From Affinundibacterium amnicola (lineage in GTDB: Bacteria; Pseudomonadota; Gammaproteobacteria; Burkholderiales; Burkholderiaceae_D): DNA of 64,000 nucleotides. Under the pieces are notes generated by a model. It ran no database searches. It had not been told where the DNA came from and was given only the letters and a program-made list of their open reading frames with translations. The position numbers and the translations under genes were made by a program. The stretch lies in assembly GCF_014284275.1 (NCBI RefSeq), contig NZ_JACOFU010000002.1:790623-854622 (forward strand). Direction: 5' to 3'. Shown one piece after another: positions 37,580-46,816 of the stretch (its first letter is position 1; each line of letters begins with the position of its first letter).

Positions 37580-38569
37580 ATGAAAACTAAGCACAGTTTC
37601 TCTACATTATTCGCACTAATTTGCCTGAGTACAGGTAGCCACATTGCGCAAGCGCATGAATATGAGGCTTTAATCAAAGCAAAAAAATATGCGGAAGTTG
37701 AAAAAGCGGTCAGCCTGAAACTGACGACAGAACCCAATAACCCCGATGCCTTAGTCGCTAAGACAGAACTCATTCTGATCGAAGGCAAAGAAAATCGTCT
37801 TGATGAAGCAGCCAAAATTGCTGAGCAATGCATTGCTTATAATGCCAAAAATTCTGAATGCCACGAAGCTTTAGGTAATGTGCTGGGGACTAAAGCAATG
37901 CGCGGTGGCGTGATGTCTGCAATTAGTTACGTTGGCAAAATTCGCGACTCGTTCAAAAAAGCCATAGAATTGAATCCCAATAATTTCAGTGCACGCAGTT
38001 CCCTCATGCAATTCTATTTGCAAGCACCAGGCTTTGTTGGCGGCGGTAAGGATAAAGCGAAAGATTTGATTGTTGAGACGATCAAAATCAGCCCGTCGGC
38101 AGGCGCCCTACTGCAAGCCTCACTGGATCTGTATGAAGAGAATTTTGATCGTGCAAGCTCGGTTGCATTAGCCGTCAACACCTCGCAATCCGAATCACTG
38201 GCTAAGCATCAAAGAAATGTTTTATCGAATATCGGCCACGCACTCATTAGCGAAAAAAAGATGGCGCAAGCGGAAAAAATCTTCCAAGAATTATGCAACC
38301 GATTTCCAGACTCAATTCATGGTTTTTATGGTTTAGGTAAAACCTTGCAAGAGCAAGGCAAAGTCAAAGACGCATTGCCACATTTAGAAAAATCATTAGC
38401 GATCGAAGCCAATGCCAATGTGTTGTATCGATTAGGCAAAGCTTGGCAAAGTTTGGGGGATAAAGTGAAAGCCATTGCTGCATTTGAAAAAGCATTGAGC
38501 TTTAAGCCTGAACTAGCCAAGAAAACCAAAGCAGACGCAGAAGAGCAACTAAAAGCCTTGCGCGGCTAA
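37580..38569 (+). CDS. Exported tetratricopeptide-repeat protein
   Basis: The ATG at 37580 gives a clear signal peptide (MKTKHSFSTLFALICLSTG, cut after AQA). The frame opens ten codons earlier but that would hide the signal. About 330 residues of helical TPR-type repeats follow, such as EALGNVLGTKAM, FYGLGKTLQEQGKVKDALPH and LYRLGKAWQSLGDKVKAIAA. It probably acts as a periplasmic scaffold. The partner is unknown and neighbours give no hint. Confidence 0.85.
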   Translation: MKTKHSFSTLFALICLSTGSHIAQAHEYEALIKAKKYAEVEKAVSLKLTTEPNNPDALVAKTELILIEGKENRLDEAAKIAEQCIAYNAKNSECHEALGNVLGTKAMRGGVMSAISYVGKIRDSFKKAIELNPNNFSARSSLMQFYLQAPGFVGGGKDKAKDLIVETIKISPSAGALLQASLDLYEENFDRASSVALAVNTSQSESLAKHQRNVLSNIGHALISEKKMAQAEKIFQELCNRFPDSIHGFYGLGKTLQEQGKVKDALPHLEKSLAIEANANVLYRLGKAWQSLGDKVKAIAAFEKALSFKPELAKKTKADAEEQLKALRG

Positions 38570-38645
38570 TGATCAATATTTAGCAAAGCAATTTTGCTCG
38601 TTCAAACTGCCGATTAGAAAAGTAGTTTGACAAGCATCAAGTAAA

Positions 38646-38679
38646 GCCTGAAAAGACGTTCTCAAGCGACTTTTCAGGC
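38646..38679. repeat. Inverted repeat / hairpin
   Basis: Perfect 10-bp arms GCCTGAAAAG and CTTTTCAGGC around a 14-nt loop, between the TPR gene and the YitT-like gene. No T-run follows, so it is not a standard terminator. Confidence 0.6.
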
Positions 38680-38746
38680 AGCAAGCAATCTACAATGCGT
38701 GTTCTGCCATCATCTGCACCGTGTTTGCCTTGCTATGAAATCTGCG

Positions 38747-39367
38747 ATGTCTACCCCACCACGTCCACCTGTTGCTGTCCCACATAATTTGTTTGAAGAT
38801 GTGTTGGCAATTTTTACCGGAACCTTGCTGGTATCACTTGGTGTCGCACTATTTAATCAAGCTGAATTGTTCACTGGCGGCACCGCAGGGCTTGCGTTCT
38901 TAATTCATTACGCCAGCGATTACTCATTTGGTAGCGTATTTTTCGTATTGAACTTGCCGTTCTATTGGCTAGCCTGGAAACGTATGGGTTGGCGCTTCAC
39001 GCTCAAAACTTTTATCTCGGTTGGCTTGGTGTCTGTCATGTCAGGCTTGCATCCTAAAATGGTTCAACTAAGTCAACTCACACCGTTCTATGTCGCCTTA
39101 ATTGGTGGTTCCTTAATGGGTGTCGGCTTTATCGTCTTGTTCCGCCATCAAGCTAGCTTGGGTGGCATTAATATCCTAACGCTCTATCTGCAAGAAAAAC
39201 ATGGCTTACGCGCTGGAAAAATGCAAATGGGTATTGATCTTTGCATCGTACTGGCATCGTTCTTACTTGTATCACCAATCGCGATGTTAGCTTCGGTCCT
39301 TGGCGCCGTCGTGTTAAATCTGGCAATTATGTTGAATCATCGTCCGGGTAGATACTTGGCTGTCTGA
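38747..39367 (+). CDS. YitT-family membrane protein
   Basis: Starts are possible at 38699, 38735 and 38747; I prefer 38747 (MSTPPRPPVAVPHNLFED), because upstream residues look non-native. About 206 residues with five or six helices and family motifs FNQAELFTGGTAGLAFLI and LFRHQASLGGINILTLYL. The cytoplasmic DUF2179 domain of Bacillus YitT is absent, as in other proteobacterial forms. The family may be a small-molecule transporter; substrate unknown. Confidence 0.82.
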   Translation: MSTPPRPPVAVPHNLFEDVLAIFTGTLLVSLGVALFNQAELFTGGTAGLAFLIHYASDYSFGSVFFVLNLPFYWLAWKRMGWRFTLKTFISVGLVSVMSGLHPKMVQLSQLTPFYVALIGGSLMGVGFIVLFRHQASLGGINILTLYLQEKHGLRAGKMQMGIDLCIVLASFLLVSPIAMLASVLGAVVLNLAIMLNHRPGRYLAV

Positions 39368-39544
39368 TGCTGATCACATCAATTCACGTATATAAATTCA
39401 TCTAAATTCATCTAAATTCGTTGGAATATTTCCTCTAAGTTTTGCCCATATTTAAAGCAGTGGCAAAATACCCGTGTAAAATCGGTGTGCTAAGCACCGC
39501 CTACAGAAGCGCTGCAATCCATCACTCCAACCGAGGAAACCCAG
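39368..39544. other. Upstream region of the KAS III-like gene
   Basis: A short AT-rich spacer containing two and a half copies of TCTAAATTCA (about 39395-39420). GAGGAAACCCAG immediately before the next ATG is the ribosome binding site. No other element is supported. Confidence 0.5.
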
Positions 39545-40669
39545 ATGAATCAAGTCGTCATCAGCGGCACAGGTCTATACACGCCCACCGAATCGATCTC
39601 TAATCAAGAATTAATCGCCAGTTTTAACGCTTATGTTGCGCAATTCAACCAAAATAATGCCGCTGCCATTGCCGCCAGCGAAATCACCGCATTAGAACCA
39701 TCAAGTGAAGCGTTTATTGAAAAAGCATCTGGTATCAAATCACGCTATGTGATCAATAAAGCGGGCGTACTGGATATCAACCGCATGGTGCCGCATATCG
39801 CCGAACGCAGCGATGATGAACCATCAATTATGTGTGAAATGGCAGTCGCCGCAGCCAAGCAAGCACTAGAACGTGCCGGTAAAACCGCAGCCGATGTCGA
39901 TGCGGTAATTTGCGCAGCAAGCAATATGCAACGCGCATATCCAGCAATGGCAGTAGAAATCCAAAACGCACTTGGTATCGATGGCTACGGCTACGACATC
40001 AATGTCGCTTGCTCATCAGCTACCTTTGGTATTCAAGCTGCGATGAGTGCCATCCAAAGTGGGCAAGCGCGCGCTGTCTTGGTCGTGAACCCTGAAATCA
40101 CTAGCGGCCATTTGAACTGGCGTGATCGCGACAGTCATTTCATCTTTGGTGATGCCTGCACCGCGATTCTATTAGAGCGTGCTGACCTAGCAACGTCTTC
40201 ACACCAATTTGCGATTTTGGGAATGAAGCTAAAAACGCAATTCTCCAATAACATCCGCAACAATTTCGGTTTTTTAAATCGTGCTGATGAGACTGGCGTT
40301 GGCAAAGTGGACAAATTATTTCGCCAACAAGGTCGCAAAGTATTTAAAGAAGTTTGTCCCATGGCCGCCGAAACCATTACCACAACGGTTCAAGCTGCGG
40401 GCTTAGATGTGAATGCTGTTCAACGCTTTTGGTTACATCAAGCCAATTTGAATATGAATCTTTTAATTGCACGTTTGATTTTGGGACGTGATGCAACAAC
40501 AGAAGAATCACCAACGATTCTCGATACCTATGCCAATACCTCCTCGGCTGGCTCCATCATCGCTTTCCACAAACATCAAGATGATTTAGCGAAAGAAGCT
40601 ATCGGTGTCATTTGTTCTTTTGGTGCCGGCTATTCGATAGGCTGTGTCGTGGTAAAAAAGCTCAGCTAA
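39545..40669 (+). CDS. Beta-ketoacyl-ACP synthase III-like enzyme
   Basis: A 374-residue thiolase-fold enzyme with the Cys-His-Asn triad: cysteine in [12 protein letters not shown], histidine in [11 protein letters not shown], asparagine in [11 protein letters not shown]. It condenses an acyl-CoA or acyl-ACP with malonyl-ACP. It is longer than housekeeping FabH (about 320) because of an insertion near residues 25-65 ([13 protein letters not shown]). This resembles the FabH-like group that feeds medium-chain acyl-CoA into fatty acid synthesis. It stands alone, so it is not the core fab-cluster copy. Confidence 0.9.
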   Translation: MNQVVISGTGLYTPTESISNQELIASFNAYVAQFNQNNAAAIAASEITALEPSSEAFIEKASGIKSRYVINKAGVLDINRMVPHIAERSDDEPSIMCEMAVAAAKQALERAGKTAADVDAVICAASNMQRAYPAMAVEIQNALGIDGYGYDINVACSSATFGIQAAMSAIQSGQARAVLVVNPEITSGHLNWRDRDSHFIFGDACTAILLERADLATSSHQFAILGMKLKTQFSNNIRNNFGFLNRADETGVGKVDKLFRQQGRKVFKEVCPMAAETITTTVQAAGLDVNAVQRFWLHQANLNMNLLIARLILGRDATTEESPTILDTYANTSSAGSIIAFHKHQDDLAKEAIGVICSFGAGYSIGCVVVKKLS

Positions 40670-40690
40670 GGTCTACTTTATTTCATCAAC

Positions 40691-40725
40691 AAAAAAGCGC
40701 CAGCCCTTCAAGGCTGGCGCTTTTT
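40691..40725. terminator. Bidirectional rho-independent terminator
   Basis: Perfect 9-bp arms GCGCCAGCC and GGCTGGCGC with a 6-nt loop, flanked by six As and five Ts. It serves the convergent KAS III-like and DsbA-like genes. Confidence 0.9.
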
Positions 40726-40739
40726 CTTAGAGCTTCAGA

Positions 40740-41462
40740 TTATTTCGCTGCATTAGCTTTATCTTTTTGTGCAGTAGCGACTAACCAATCCAAAACAGGG
40801 AACAAGGCTTGATTCGCTTGTTCTTCACTAGGGCGTCCATGTTCGCTACCAGCCATTGATGGCGAAGTTTGAAAACGCCCATCAACGATCAAGGTCGGCC
40901 AAGAGTTAATTTCGTAATCGGACATCACGCGTGGAGCACGCGCTTGCTTCGTTTTGATCGTAAAAGAATTATAGGCACTGAAAAACGCAGCCTTATCAAT
41001 CGACGTTTTATTGATGAAATCACGTACTTGCTCATCGGTCATCAAACGATTGCGCTGAGCGTGATAAGCATCGAAAACTTGATTTTGTAATTCATCTGCC
41101 TTACCTATTGCATCAAGCGCAAAGAATAATTTTTGCTGCGTTTCCGCACCCGGGTTCAGAACATGAATACGTTTAAATGAAATTTTATCGCCCTGCTTTT
41201 TCACCCATTCCGCAAGGCTAGGTTCCAGGTGATGACAGAAGTGACAATAGTAAGCAAAAAATTCGATGACTTCGATTTTATTCCCCGCATTGGCTGCTTG
41301 CGGTTGCGATAGCAATCGATATTCCTTACCCGCTTCTGGTTTAAGAATGCTGGCATGGGTAGTCAGGTTCAGCAAACCCAAACCTGTTCCTGCCATGAAT
41401 TGTGAAAAGCGACGTCTGTTGATTTGTATAGGCGACATATTTTTATCCATAGAAGCAAACAA
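40740..41462 (-). CDS. DsbA-like thiol:disulfide oxidoreductase with twin-arginine leader
   Basis: The thioredoxin-like DsbA fold has the redox site YYCHFCHHLEP (CHFC) and the cis-proline loop NSWPTLIVDGRF. DsbA forms disulfides in exported proteins. The leader, best read from MSPIQINRRRFSQFMAGTG, has a twin-arginine pattern (NRRRFSQF) rather than a plain Sec signal, which is unusual for DsbA. The ATG choices are residues 1, 5 or 9 of the open frame. About 212 residues remain after the leader. It is convergent with the KAS III-like gene and downstream of the GH13 gene. Confidence 0.88.
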   Translation of the reverse strand: MFASMDKNMSPIQINRRRFSQFMAGTGLGLLNLTTHASILKPEAGKEYRLLSQPQAANAGNKIEVIEFFAYYCHFCHHLEPSLAEWVKKQGDKISFKRIHVLNPGAETQQKLFFALDAIGKADELQNQVFDAYHAQRNRLMTDEQVRDFINKTSIDKAAFFSAYNSFTIKTKQARAPRVMSDYEINSWPTLIVDGRFQTSPSMAGSEHGRPSEEQANQALFPVLDWLVATAQKDKANAAK

Positions 41463-41502
41463 AAAAGTCAGTATAAACGCAAATGCCGATTCAGGTCAGC
41501 GC

Positions 41503-43137
41503 TTAAGAGTGACGTTTAACACCTATCCACGCGCCATATGCAGGCAAGGATAAGCGTGCATCGTCCTTCTGCCCCGCTAAGCCATGACCAGTTAAGGCGA
41601 TGGCGTCTTGAATTAGGGGCCACTCGAAGCTTTGCGCTTGTGAGGATAAATTAAATACAGCCACCAAAGGCGGGGCGCCGTCAGATTGCCGACTCAATGC
41701 CAGTAAAGGTTCTGGCACATCATAAAACTGAATATCGCCACGCAAAAGTTGCGGGATACTCTTACGCCAGCGCATCACGCGACGCGCAAAATGCAAAGCT
41801 GATTCTGAATCTTTATCTTGCTCTGCAACAGCCAAAGCTAGATGCTCTTCTGGTACTGGCAACCAGGGCTTGGCGACAGAAAATCCAGCATTCTGTTCGG
41901 CACTATCCCAAACCATCGGCGTGCGGCATCCATCTCTGCCTTTGGATTCGGGCCAAAAAGTAATACCAACAGGGTCTTGTAAATCTTCGTAGCTAAGCAC
42001 AGCTTCGGTCAATCCAAGTTCATCACCTTGATATAAACAAGGCGTGCCTTTTAATGCCAATTGTAAGGTCAAAATCATCTTCGCAAATGCTGGCCCTGCA
42101 TCGCGCCCGCCCCAACGGGTATTCACACGCACCACATCGTGATTGCCTACTGACCACGAGGCACAAGCATCTTTAACACGAGTCTCAAACGCTTCGACCT
42201 GACGCCGTATATGCGCAGCAGAAAATTCTGTGGTCAACAAATTAAAGCTATACGCCATGTGCAAACGTTGATCACCTTCGGTATATTGCGCCATCACTTC
42301 GAGCGCATCGTCCGCACCGACTTCACCAATCGAAATTGCTTGATACTCGTCCAGCAAAACGCGGACTTTTTCTAAGAAAATCAAATTCTCTGGACGAGAA
42401 TTATCAAACACATGGGCTTGCATGCCATACGGGTTCGAAGCTGCAACATTGACTGTATTGCGTTTTTCCGCGACTGGATTATCCCGCAATTGCTGATCAT
42501 GAAAATGATAAATACAGGCATCCATACGGAAACCATCGACCCCACGCTCCAGCCAGAATCGCATGTTTTCCAGATGCGCTTGCTGCACTTCTGGGTGATG
42601 AAAATTCATATCCGGCTGGCTCGTGAGAAAATTATGCAGATAATATTGGCAGCGACGCGTATCCCACTGCCACGCGGAACCACCAAAAATCGATAACCAA
42701 TTATTCGGTGGAGTGCCATCGGTTTTTGGATCTGCCCAGACATACCAATCTGCTTTAGGATTGTGGCGATTGCTGCGACTTTCGATAAACCAAGGGTGGG
42801 TCTCTGCTGTATGTGACAAGACTTGATCGATCATTAGCTTCAAACCTAATGCATGCGCGCGCGCGATCAAGGCATCGAAATCAGACAAGCTACCGAACAA
42901 AGGATCAACATCGCAATAATCTGCAACATCGTAACCAAAATCTTTCATCGGCGAAGTAAAAAATGGTGAGATCCAAACGATGTCCACGCCAAGACTGGCA
43001 ATGTAGTCTAATTTCTCAGTAATTCCTGGCAGATCACCAATTCCGTCACCATTACTGTCTTTAAAACTACGCGGATAAACTTGATAGATGACGGCTTCGC
43101 GCCACCAATTTGGATTCTGAGAAGACATAAGATGCAT
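41503..43137 (-). CDS. GH13 alpha-glucosidase (oligo-1,6-glucosidase type)
   Basis: Best start is the internal ATG at 43128 (MSSQNPNWWREAVIYQVYPR), giving 541 residues. GH13 regions are visible: DQVLSHTAETHPWF, the nucleophile in GFRMDACIYHF, the acid in ISIGEVGADDA, and the third acidic residue in SVGNHDVVR. It hydrolyses alpha-linked glucosides or malto-oligosaccharides in the cytoplasm; no signal peptide is seen. It follows the GH65 and pgmB genes in the same direction, forming a maltose/alpha-glucan use module. A terminator-like leader precedes it. Confidence 0.93.
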   Translation of the reverse strand: MHLMSSQNPNWWREAVIYQVYPRSFKDSNGDGIGDLPGITEKLDYIASLGVDIVWISPFFTSPMKDFGYDVADYCDVDPLFGSLSDFDALIARAHALGLKLMIDQVLSHTAETHPWFIESRSNRHNPKADWYVWADPKTDGTPPNNWLSIFGGSAWQWDTRRCQYYLHNFLTSQPDMNFHHPEVQQAHLENMRFWLERGVDGFRMDACIYHFHDQQLRDNPVAEKRNTVNVAASNPYGMQAHVFDNSRPENLIFLEKVRVLLDEYQAISIGEVGADDALEVMAQYTEGDQRLHMAYSFNLLTTEFSAAHIRRQVEAFETRVKDACASWSVGNHDVVRVNTRWGGRDAGPAFAKMILTLQLALKGTPCLYQGDELGLTEAVLSYEDLQDPVGITFWPESKGRDGCRTPMVWDSAEQNAGFSVAKPWLPVPEEHLALAVAEQDKDSESALHFARRVMRWRKSIPQLLRGDIQFYDVPEPLLALSRQSDGAPPLVAVFNLSSQAQSFEWPLIQDAIALTGHGLAGQKDDARLSLPAYGAWIGVKRHS

Positions 43138-43465
43138 TGCGATTCGACAAATGAAAATAATACGAAAGACCGTTGTTGGCTAAATGCATTCCCGCAACAA
43201 CTGAGCAGATACCAGATAAAAAAAGCCCCTCACTTACTCTCGTAAGGAGGGAGCCGAAACTCATCACCGAGCTGATTACCCCTCCGATGTGAGCAAGAAA
43301 TACAGTACTAGACTTCAAATAAAATCAACACAAAATCATCGCTTTTTGCAGGCTACCTATTTCCGTCATTCAGCGAGAAAAAACATCGCATGTAATTGAA
43401 TTACACTAAATTTGTTTCCTCACTTTTAACCTTATCACTCAATTCTTGAGAAAGCAATTCTAAAT
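43138..43465. other. GH65-GH13 intergenic region with possible attenuator
   Basis: A 328-bp spacer between two genes read leftward. The minus strand carries a strong terminator hairpin (43226-43251, then Ts) preceded by a structured segment (about 43252-43300) in which GGAGGGG (43285-43279) could instead pair with CCCTCC (43251-43246), the 5' arm of the terminator. No known riboswitch class is recognised. Confidence 0.45.
43218..43251 (-). terminator. Rho-independent terminator between GH65 and GH13 genes
   Basis: On the minus strand CCCTCCTTAC pairs with GTAAGTGAGGG (one bulge, GAGA loop) and is followed by GC and seven Ts. It would end transcripts from the GH65 gene, unless the upstream GGAGGGG segment pairs with its 5' arm. 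Confidence 0.75.
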
Positions 43466-45778
43466 TTAACGAGCAACAGTCAAAATTTGACGCGCTTGTA
43501 ATTTTTTCTCAGCGCCCAAAACCCTCAAGCGCAATCCAATATCCGATTCATTTTCAATAATAATTGCATTTGCCGCAACAGACACTTTCAACAAGGCACC
43601 ACGGAAAGTAATACGGAAAGAATAGCCCTGCCACTGCTTAGGTAAACTAGGGTTTAAATGCAGAGCGCCTTGTTGCACGCGCACACCGCCAAAGCCTTCA
43701 ACCACGGACATCCAAGTGCCGGCCATCGACGTGATATGCAAGCCATCATCAGTATCGTGGTTGTAATCATCGAGATCCAAACGCGCAGTCCGCAGATAAA
43801 ATTTGTACGCCAAATCTTCATATCCCAGCGACGACGCCAAGATAGAATGAATACACGGCGACAGCGAAGATTCATGCACGGTCAAAGGCTCATAGAAATC
43901 AAAATTTTTCTTGAGTGTCTCTTTGTTGTAGTTCGCTTCAAAGGTATAAATGCCCTGCAAAACATCGGCTTGCTTGATGTAGCACGAGCGCAAAATTCTA
44001 TCCCATGACCAGTTTTTATGAATTGGATATTCGCCTTTAGGAATCGCTGACATCGGCAACAATTCTTTATCCATAAAACCATCGTGCTGAATAAACACGC
44101 CGGTTGGCGCATCGACTGGCAAAACAATTTTTGCGGCAACATCGGCCCAGATCGTTTCCTCGTCTTCGTGCCCGCCCAATTGGGTCTTCGCTACGATTTC
44201 GGCGTAGCGCACTGGATCGCTCGCTTTGACTTGGGCTAAAGACTCGCGTGTGTAATTCAGAGTCCATTGCGCCAACAAATTGGTGTACCAATTATTGTTG
44301 ACGTTGTTTTCGTATTCATTTGGCCCCGTCACACCCAACATGATGTAGCCATTACGACGGTCTGACCATTGCACGCGTTGACGCCAAAAACGAGAAATCG
44401 CGATCAAGACTTCTAGTCCGTATTCCGCCAGATAGCCAAGATCACCCGTGTGATTGATGTAGTTGTAAATCGCAAAACTCATCGCGCCATTACGGTGAAT
44501 TTCTTCGAAGGTAATTTCCCATTCGTTATGACACTCTTCGCCATTGATGGTCACCATAGGATACAAGGCAGCGCCATGTTTGAAGCCCAGCTTGGCGGCA
44601 TTCTCGATCGCGCGACCAAGATGCTTGTAGCGATACACGAGCAATTGACGTGCGACTTTAGGGTCCGCAGTTTTCAAATAGAACGGTAAACAATATGCTT
44701 CGGTATCCCAGTAAGTGACGCCGCCGTATTTCTCGCCGGTGAAGCCTTTCGGGCCGATGTTCAAGCGTTCATCTTCACCTGTATAGGTTTGATTCATTTG
44801 CAGAATATTGAAGCGGATCGCTTGCTGGGCGGCGACATCGCCATCAATCGTGATATCGCATTCCGCCCATTTTTTCGCCCATGCTGCACGCTGCTCGCTC
44901 AGCATTTTTTCAAAGCCTTTTACCTGAGCAGCCGCTGCACTTGCTTGTGCTGTGGTTTGTATCGTCGCTTTCTCTGCATACAGTGATGAAATCACGGCGA
45001 CGTATTTAATCAAGCTAACAGACTGCCCCTGCGCGATATCAACATGCACGATATTTGCGACAAATTTTTCTTTCGATACAGGTTCAGCTTGTAAAGCCTG
45101 AGGCGCGCCATCAATTTCCAAAGATAATGAAAATGCTGTCGCTACATGAAATGCTGTCTTCTTTGTTTCGCCCGTAATCGCTGCAACACCGGCTTCTGCT
45201 GTACGTGAAATCTCCACCCAAAACTGTTCATCGTAGTTGGAGTCTTGATTCACTACATTCAAATCCAGCAAAGGCGTAAAAGTCAGTTTTCCGCTGAAAT
45301 TCAAAGCTTTAACCGTATAACGAATCACCGCATTGTCAGTATCAACAATGCTAGTAAAACGCGTAGACTGCACTTCGATTTGCTTACCTGATGCCAGAGT
45401 CGCCACAAAGCTGCGTTGCAAGAGTCCTTCTTGCATGTTCAATACACGCTTAAAATTCGCTACGCTAGCGGTTGCCAAATCAAGTTCTTCGCCATCGACG
45501 TTGACATTAATACCTATCCAATTGGTCGCATTGAGCACCTTCGCGAAATATTCTGGATAACCGTTTTTCCACCAGCCGACACGCGTTTTATCTGGGTAAT
45601 AAACGCCAGCCACATAGCTACCGCGCAAACTGCTGCCGCTATATTTTTCTTCAAAATTAGCGCGCTGGCCCATCTTGCCATTGCCTATCGAAAAGATACT
45701 TTCGGAGATACGATGCAAAGCAGGATCAAAGCCTTCTTCGATAATATTCCACGGGTCTTTTTTGATGTAATCTCTCAT
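43466..45778 (-). CDS. GH65 disaccharide phosphorylase (maltose phosphorylase-like)
   Basis: A 770-residue family 65 enzyme. The central (alpha/alpha)6 barrel shows YWDTEAYCLPFYLK, the catalytic acid region MLGVTGPNEYENN, NNWYTNLLAQWTL and a late GLHITSMAGTW. Such enzymes split maltose, trehalose or kojibiose with phosphate to give beta-glucose 1-phosphate. The adjacent pgmB, whose product isomerises that ester to glucose 6-phosphate, and the GH13 glucosidase favour maltose. Sequence alone does not fix which disaccharide is used. Confidence 0.93.
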   Translation of the reverse strand: MRDYIKKDPWNIIEEGFDPALHRISESIFSIGNGKMGQRANFEEKYSGSSLRGSYVAGVYYPDKTRVGWWKNGYPEYFAKVLNATNWIGINVNVDGEELDLATASVANFKRVLNMQEGLLQRSFVATLASGKQIEVQSTRFTSIVDTDNAVIRYTVKALNFSGKLTFTPLLDLNVVNQDSNYDEQFWVEISRTAEAGVAAITGETKKTAFHVATAFSLSLEIDGAPQALQAEPVSKEKFVANIVHVDIAQGQSVSLIKYVAVISSLYAEKATIQTTAQASAAAAQVKGFEKMLSEQRAAWAKKWAECDITIDGDVAAQQAIRFNILQMNQTYTGEDERLNIGPKGFTGEKYGGVTYWDTEAYCLPFYLKTADPKVARQLLVYRYKHLGRAIENAAKLGFKHGAALYPMVTINGEECHNEWEITFEEIHRNGAMSFAIYNYINHTGDLGYLAEYGLEVLIAISRFWRQRVQWSDRRNGYIMLGVTGPNEYENNVNNNWYTNLLAQWTLNYTRESLAQVKASDPVRYAEIVAKTQLGGHEDEETIWADVAAKIVLPVDAPTGVFIQHDGFMDKELLPMSAIPKGEYPIHKNWSWDRILRSCYIKQADVLQGIYTFEANYNKETLKKNFDFYEPLTVHESSLSPCIHSILASSLGYEDLAYKFYLRTARLDLDDYNHDTDDGLHITSMAGTWMSVVEGFGGVRVQQGALHLNPSLPKQWQGYSFRITFRGALLKVSVAANAIIIENESDIGLRLRVLGAEKKLQARQILTVAR

Positions 45779-45916
45779 TGCTATTTCGTCCGTCTTGGTT
45801 TATTCGTTGACTGTTTTTTGGCTATTTTTGTGACTGCTTTTTGTGACTATTTGTGCTTCTCGCCCATCCCCTTCTAGACATAGCCTATCTACACAAGTCA
45901 GAGCGCCACTAAAAGT

Positions 45917-45939
45917 CCCCTCCCTTTCAAGGGGGAGGG
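45917..45939. repeat. REP-like palindrome, family A-related
   Basis: CCCCTCCCTTTCAAGGGGGAGGG followed by CTAGGGTGGGAATGGGTT. A facing inverted partner, AACCCATCCCCAACCCAGCC, lies at about 45996-46015 and forms the last codons of pgmB. It separates pgmB from the GH65 gene. Confidence 0.7.
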
Positions 45940-45986
45940 CTAGGGTGGGAATGGGTTATAGTGAGGCAATCAGCAACCTATGTCGC

Positions 45987-46709
45987 TCAGCTAAAACCCA
46001 TCCCCAACCCAGCCTTCCCCATTTCATAAAACTTCGTGGGAAGGAGTATTTCATCGCGCGCCAACACATCTGCGATGCTCAAGCCCGCAAAGTTCGGCAA
46101 CACCAAATTCGCCTGATCCAATACCGCAGCACTCCCGATACCCACCACTTTCATGCCAGCGTTACGTGCCGCCTGCACACCTGCCACCGCGTCTTCAAAC
46201 ACAATGCACGCGCTAGCAGGTACCGCTAATTCTTCCGCCGCTTTTAAGAACACTTCAGGATCTGGTTTGGCTTTACTAACTTTATTGCCATCAACAATCG
46301 CATCGAATTGATCGAGCAACTGTATGCGCTCCAAAATCAAGACCGCATTTTTACTTGCCGATCCCAGCGCCACTTTGATACCCTGCGCGCGCACTGAAGT
46401 CAAAAACTCCGCAGCACCTGGCAAAATCTCCTCCGACCCGATTTGCTGTATGTATTCCAGATACCAGCCATTCTTACGCACCAAAGCCGCATCAAATTCC
46501 GCGTCATCAAGTTGCTTACCACCCAAGCGCAAAATCAATTTCAAAGACTCAACCCGACTGACACCTTTAAGCTGCTCATTGTCATGCTCAGTAAAATCAA
46601 AACCCAAACTATTCGCCAAGCGCTTCCAAGCCAGATAGTGATACTTCGCGGTATCCACAATCACACCATCGAGGTCAAAAATGCAGGCTGGTTTCATAGA
46701 CTTACTCAT
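45987..46709 (-). CDS. pgmB: Beta-phosphoglucomutase
   Basis: A 240-residue HAD phosphatase-fold enzyme. The nucleophile motif FDLDGVIVDTAKYHYLAWK is diagnostic for beta-phosphoglucomutase, along with LKGVSRVESLKLIL, LGSASKNA and the acidic EDAVAGVQAARNAG. It converts beta-glucose 1-phosphate from the GH65 phosphorylase to glucose 6-phosphate. The last ten or so residues (GKAGLGMGFS) are encoded by a REP-type repeat, so the natural C-terminus was probably extended. Two LacI-type operators lie 62-107 bp upstream. It is the first gene of the module. Confidence 0.94.
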   Translation of the reverse strand: MSKSMKPACIFDLDGVIVDTAKYHYLAWKRLANSLGFDFTEHDNEQLKGVSRVESLKLILRLGGKQLDDAEFDAALVRKNGWYLEYIQQIGSEEILPGAAEFLTSVRAQGIKVALGSASKNAVLILERIQLLDQFDAIVDGNKVSKAKPDPEVFLKAAEELAVPASACIVFEDAVAGVQAARNAGMKVVGIGSAAVLDQANLVLPNFAGLSIADVLARDEILLPTKFYEMGKAGLGMGFS

Positions 46710-46724
46710 CTTCTGGAAAATTAA

Positions 46725-46816
46725 AAAGCGCTAATTGAATGATTTTTTGAAAACTTTTAAGGGATTAATTCAAAGCGCTTTGGATTGATTTCCAGTTTAA
46801 TTCAAAGCGCTTTGAA
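46725..46816 (-). promoter_or_regulatory. LacI-family operator pair upstream of pgmB
   Basis: Two strong palindromes: CAAAGCGCTTTG (46771-46782) and TTCAAAGCGCTTTGAA (46801-46816). Their centres are 32 bp apart, about three helical turns. A weaker AAAGCGCTAA lies at 46725-46734. AAAGCGCTTT is the typical core of LacI/GalR/MalR-family sites. The whole TTAATTCAAAGCGCTTTG block is duplicated. The repressor gene is not in the window. Confidence 0.8.

Noticed and set aside
38646..38679. Hairpin after the TPR gene considered as a terminator
   Set aside because: The stem is perfect but the loop is long and no T-run follows; listed only as an inverted repeat.
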